DNA of 43,993 nucleotides from a bacterium BMS3Abin06 (GTDB lineage: Bacteria > Nitrospirota > Thermodesulfovibrionia > UBA6902), in NCBI GenBank assembly GCA_002897895.1, contig BDSY01000102.1, forward strand, positions 1 to 43,993, written 5' to 3'. This document shows positions 42,240-43,993 of the stretch, piece by piece (the first letter of the stretch is position 1; the number at the start of each line of letters is the position of its first letter). The position numbers and the translations under genes are program-made. The notes under the pieces were generated by a model. The model worked only from the letters and a program-made list of their open reading frames with translations. It was not told the origin of the DNA and did not search any database.

Positions 42240-42366
42240 ACATAACAAAGCGCTGCTCCGTACCCGTACCAGCAAACTTCTTTTCGCTTTCATTGTCTTT
42301 CATAGTTCAATATCCTTTCTCTCCCCAGCGCCCGTACAGCACGGGACGGAGAGCTTTGCGTTATCT
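42240..42366 (+). other. attC site 5 of the array
   Basis: R'' ACATAAC (42240-42246), complement of this cassette's border GTTATGT at 41890. Right core GTTATCT (42360-42366). The inner stem CCGTACCCGT pairs with ACGGGACGG with one unpaired A. 127 bp; a sibling of attC 2. Confidence 0.92.
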
Positions 42367-42405
42367 CATTCCAACAAATCGTGACTGAAGAAAGGAGGCA
42401 ATCTC

Positions 42406-43641
42406 ATGGCCAACAAATGCCCTACATGTGGAACAATTCATGATGGCTGGTCTTGTCCTATATGCTCTGTTAAAGAAAAAGTTGATAAGTCTACCAAAGA
42501 GCAACAGGAAGCAATAGAAGAATCTCTTGAAGAACAAGGGAGGATGCTTGAAGAACAAAGGGAGGCTATAGAATCGTCAATTGAAGATGCCCGAATGGAG
42601 ATGGAGTATGCATTGGAAGAGGCAGCCTCAAAACATCAAAAGACTACATCTGAGGCATGGAAGCTTCAGGCAGAAGCCAAAGCAGATAGAGCATATGAAC
42701 TATATAAGGCAAATCTCTACGAAGAGGCCACCAAGCTATGTTTTGAAGCAATTTCTCAAGACCCAGGCAATATCCTTCCATATAGATATGCAGCTTGGTC
42801 ATTTGAAAAATTAGGGCAAGATATAAAATCAAGAGAATTACTAAAAAAACAAATTAACCTTTTGAAAATGAGTGGCTATCAAAACTCTCAAGGTCACGCT
42901 TTAAAAGTATTGCGGGATATACTTGAAATGAAGAACAATGGCGATTTGATGCAGAGCTTTTTAGATGCTTCAAAAAAGTTTAATTATCTCCCTGCTGATT
43001 TATTAGATGAATTAATGGGACGCTCTTTGTACAAAAGTGCTGTAGATTTATATTTTCGTAATATTTCTACCGATACTTTAAGTATATCGGGTTCTGCTTA
43101 TGGCATAGAGCTATCCAACAAAAGCTCGATAGAAAGCGTCGGATTACAAGGATTAGAATATTTAAAAGGATATTTAAAAGAAGAACCTTATACTGTGAGA
43201 TCTAATATCTTTGCAGCTTTCAAAGGGGTCAAAGAGAGTAATAAATTTTCAGAAAATACCATAAATTTAATTCGGAAAGAGATACTTAAAAGATATGATG
43301 AATGGAAGTCTGAAATAAAAAATGAGATTGCGATTTTAGCCGCCAATCAAGCGAAGGAGAAAGCAAATACTAAAAGTAGCCCTACCGTAATTGGTTGGAT
43401 TGTGGGAATAATTAGTGCATTATTTGTATGGTCTCCTATCGGTTCAATATTTGCAACGTCAAGTAATTTAAACGTATCTATGGCATTGCCCGGATTAACT
43501 ATGCTGGCAGGTTCTATTACCACTGGTATAATCACTTCCCATTTTGTTCGTAGCATTAAAAGGAATAATATAGAAACATCGTTGATTAGATCAATGGAGA
43601 AAAAAGAGGTTCTTTCTCATTTCAAGTGGGTAACGATATAA
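42406..43641 (+). CDS. zinc-ribbon / coiled-coil / TPR / membrane protein, C-terminus replaced by an IS end
   Basis: 411 residues. An N-terminal zinc ribbon (C5-x2-C8 and C17-x2-C20), a Glu/Gln-rich coiled coil (about 27-90), a TPR-like helical pair (AYELYKANLYEEATKLCFEA then DPGNILPYRYAAWSFEKLGQ), and two membrane segments (IGWIVGIISALFVWSPIGSI, and MALPGLTMLAGSITTGIIT). AAAGGAGG supports the start. The last dozen or so codons (VLSHFKWVTI and the residues just before) lie in the ISL3-type terminal repeat from 43608, so the native end and the cassette's attC have been displaced. The function is unknown; zinc-ribbon plus membrane layout suggests a sensor or scaffold. Confidence 0.75.
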   Translation: MANKCPTCGTIHDGWSCPICSVKEKVDKSTKEQQEAIEESLEEQGRMLEEQREAIESSIEDARMEMEYALEEAASKHQKTTSEAWKLQAEAKADRAYELYKANLYEEATKLCFEAISQDPGNILPYRYAAWSFEKLGQDIKSRELLKKQINLLKMSGYQNSQGHALKVLRDILEMKNNGDLMQSFLDASKKFNYLPADLLDELMGRSLYKSAVDLYFRNISTDTLSISGSAYGIELSNKSSIESVGLQGLEYLKGYLKEEPYTVRSNIFAAFKGVKESNKFSENTINLIRKEILKRYDEWKSEIKNEIAILAANQAKEKANTKSSPTVIGWIVGIISALFVWSPIGSIFATSSNLNVSMALPGLTMLAGSITTGIITSHFVRSIKRNNIETSLIRSMEKKEVLSHFKWVTI

Positions 43642-43993
43642 TAGCGGAAAAGTGAGGAGTAAAAAGAGATGGAGGTAATAGAGGGTTTATTTGAGAAAGC
43701 GTTAAAATTAGAATCACCTTGGCAAGTAAAAGCAATAGAGTTTAAAGAATCAGAGAAGAGACTTAAGATACTTATAGATTTTCCTCGAGGGAGTGTATTT
43801 AAGTGTCCTGAATGTGGGAAAGAAGCAAAGGGATATGACACGAAGGAGAAGGAGTGGAGGCATCTCAACTTTTTTCAATATGAGTGTCACCTTGTAGTGA
43901 GGGTTCCAAGGATTAAGTGTAAGGAAGACGGGATATTGCAGGTAGAGGTTCCCTGGGCACGCAAAGGAGCTGATTTCACACTATTATTTGAAT
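43608..43993 (+). mobile_element. ISL3-family insertion sequence, left end (continues past window)
   Basis: It begins with a 26-base terminal repeat starting GGTTCTTTCTCATTTCAAGT (43608-43633), the GG-start typical of ISL3 ends, repeated exactly at 258-283. The transposase starts 61 bases in. The eight bases before it (AAAAAAGA, 43600-43607) would be the target duplication, to be confirmed at the far end. Confidence 0.8.
43669..43993 (+). CDS. ISL3-family transposase, N-terminal part (3' end outside window)
   Basis: The 108 visible residues start MEVIEGLFEKALKLESPWQV. A zinc ribbon, CPECGKEAKGYD, is followed by the family hallmark WRHLNFFQYECHLVVRVPRI and K-C, then QVEVPWARKGADFTLLFE at the window edge. 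The DDE catalytic domain would follow outside. GAGGAG lies ten or so bases before ATG. This is a plain ISL3 transposase; whether the copy is complete cannot be told. Confidence 0.9.
   Translation, partial: MEVIEGLFEKALKLESPWQVKAIEFKESEKRLKILIDFPRGSVFKCPECGKEAKGYDTKEKEWRHLNFFQYECHLVVRVPRIKCKEDGILQVEVPWARKGADFTLLFE

Larger units (their letters stand above)
38993..43607 (+). mobile_element. integron gene-cassette array (six cassettes, the last one cut by an IS)
   Basis: Borders fall after the G of each right core: 38993, 39427, 39952, 40733, 41891 and 42361. Each complete cassette carries an attC of 126-132 bp whose R'' is complementary to the start of the same cassette. No intact integrase is in view, so the array is either orphaned (CALIN-type) or served in trans. 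The cassettes are AT-rich and unlike the flanking chromosome. Confidence 0.85.

Noticed and set aside
42179-42388. 69-residue plus-strand frame
   Set aside because: It begins inside the membrane-protein gene and crosses attC 5; its sequence is that of the recombination site.

Overview
This 44-kb window looks like the chromosome of a Gram-negative anaerobe. It has outer-membrane assembly genes (TamB, a BamA-type Omp85 protein, a SurA-like chaperone, a TolC-type protein). It also has folate/CO-dehydrogenase-linked C1 genes (formate-tetrahydrofolate ligase, 5-formyl-THF cyclo-ligase, CooC-type ATPase) that fit a Wood-Ljungdahl-capable organism. A Nitrospirota or Desulfobacterota origin is likely, but this is inference from gene content, not a phylogeny.

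Region 1 (1-29.7 kb) is ordinary, dense core chromosome. In order: the end of a DUF559 gene, a macro-domain protein, a metallophosphoesterase, a TolC-family protein, PilZ, tRNA-Ala(CGC), tamB / Omp85 / surA-like, 5-FCL and cooC, a diguanylate cyclase, aroE, a DUF512 radical-SAM protein, pgsA, fhs, a TIM-barrel-like unknown, a Gld-type ABC operon (ATPase, permease, GldG, DUF4340), a DsbA-like lipoprotein, and a CadC-like regulator with its metal P-type ATPase. Several gaps hold long imperfect hairpins built from 7-8-base words. Some of these have run into coding sequence at the signal peptide of the SurA-like gene and the C-terminus of 5-FCL.

Region 2 (29.7-43.6 kb) is accessory DNA and reads as a decayed integron. 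A truncated tyrosine recombinase on the minus strand (probable intI remnant) is followed by a possible attI. Next come an IS91-type element with its own tyrosine recombinase and an AT-rich five-gene block (AstE/AspA-type metallohydrolase, two B12-binding radical-SAM proteins, a D-2-hydroxyacid dehydrogenase, a membrane protein) lying between two copies of a 150-bp repeat. After that is a gene-cassette array with five good attC sites. Four of the five, and probably a sixth degenerate one, show the complementarity expected between the R'' core and the start of their own cassette; the stems carry the expected unpaired A. The cassettes encode a pair of tiny tail-to-tail ORFs, an unknown acidic protein, a ClpP-fold SDH-type protease, a small membrane protein whose start codon lies in the recombination core, and a zinc-ribbon/coiled-coil/TPR/membrane protein.

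An ISL3-family element enters at 43608, cuts the last cassette gene and runs off the window. A 26-bp perfect copy of its terminal repeat also sits alone at 258-283.

The most novel items are the cassette array and its odd cassettes, and the five-gene radical-SAM cluster, which may itself be an exceptionally large cassette.
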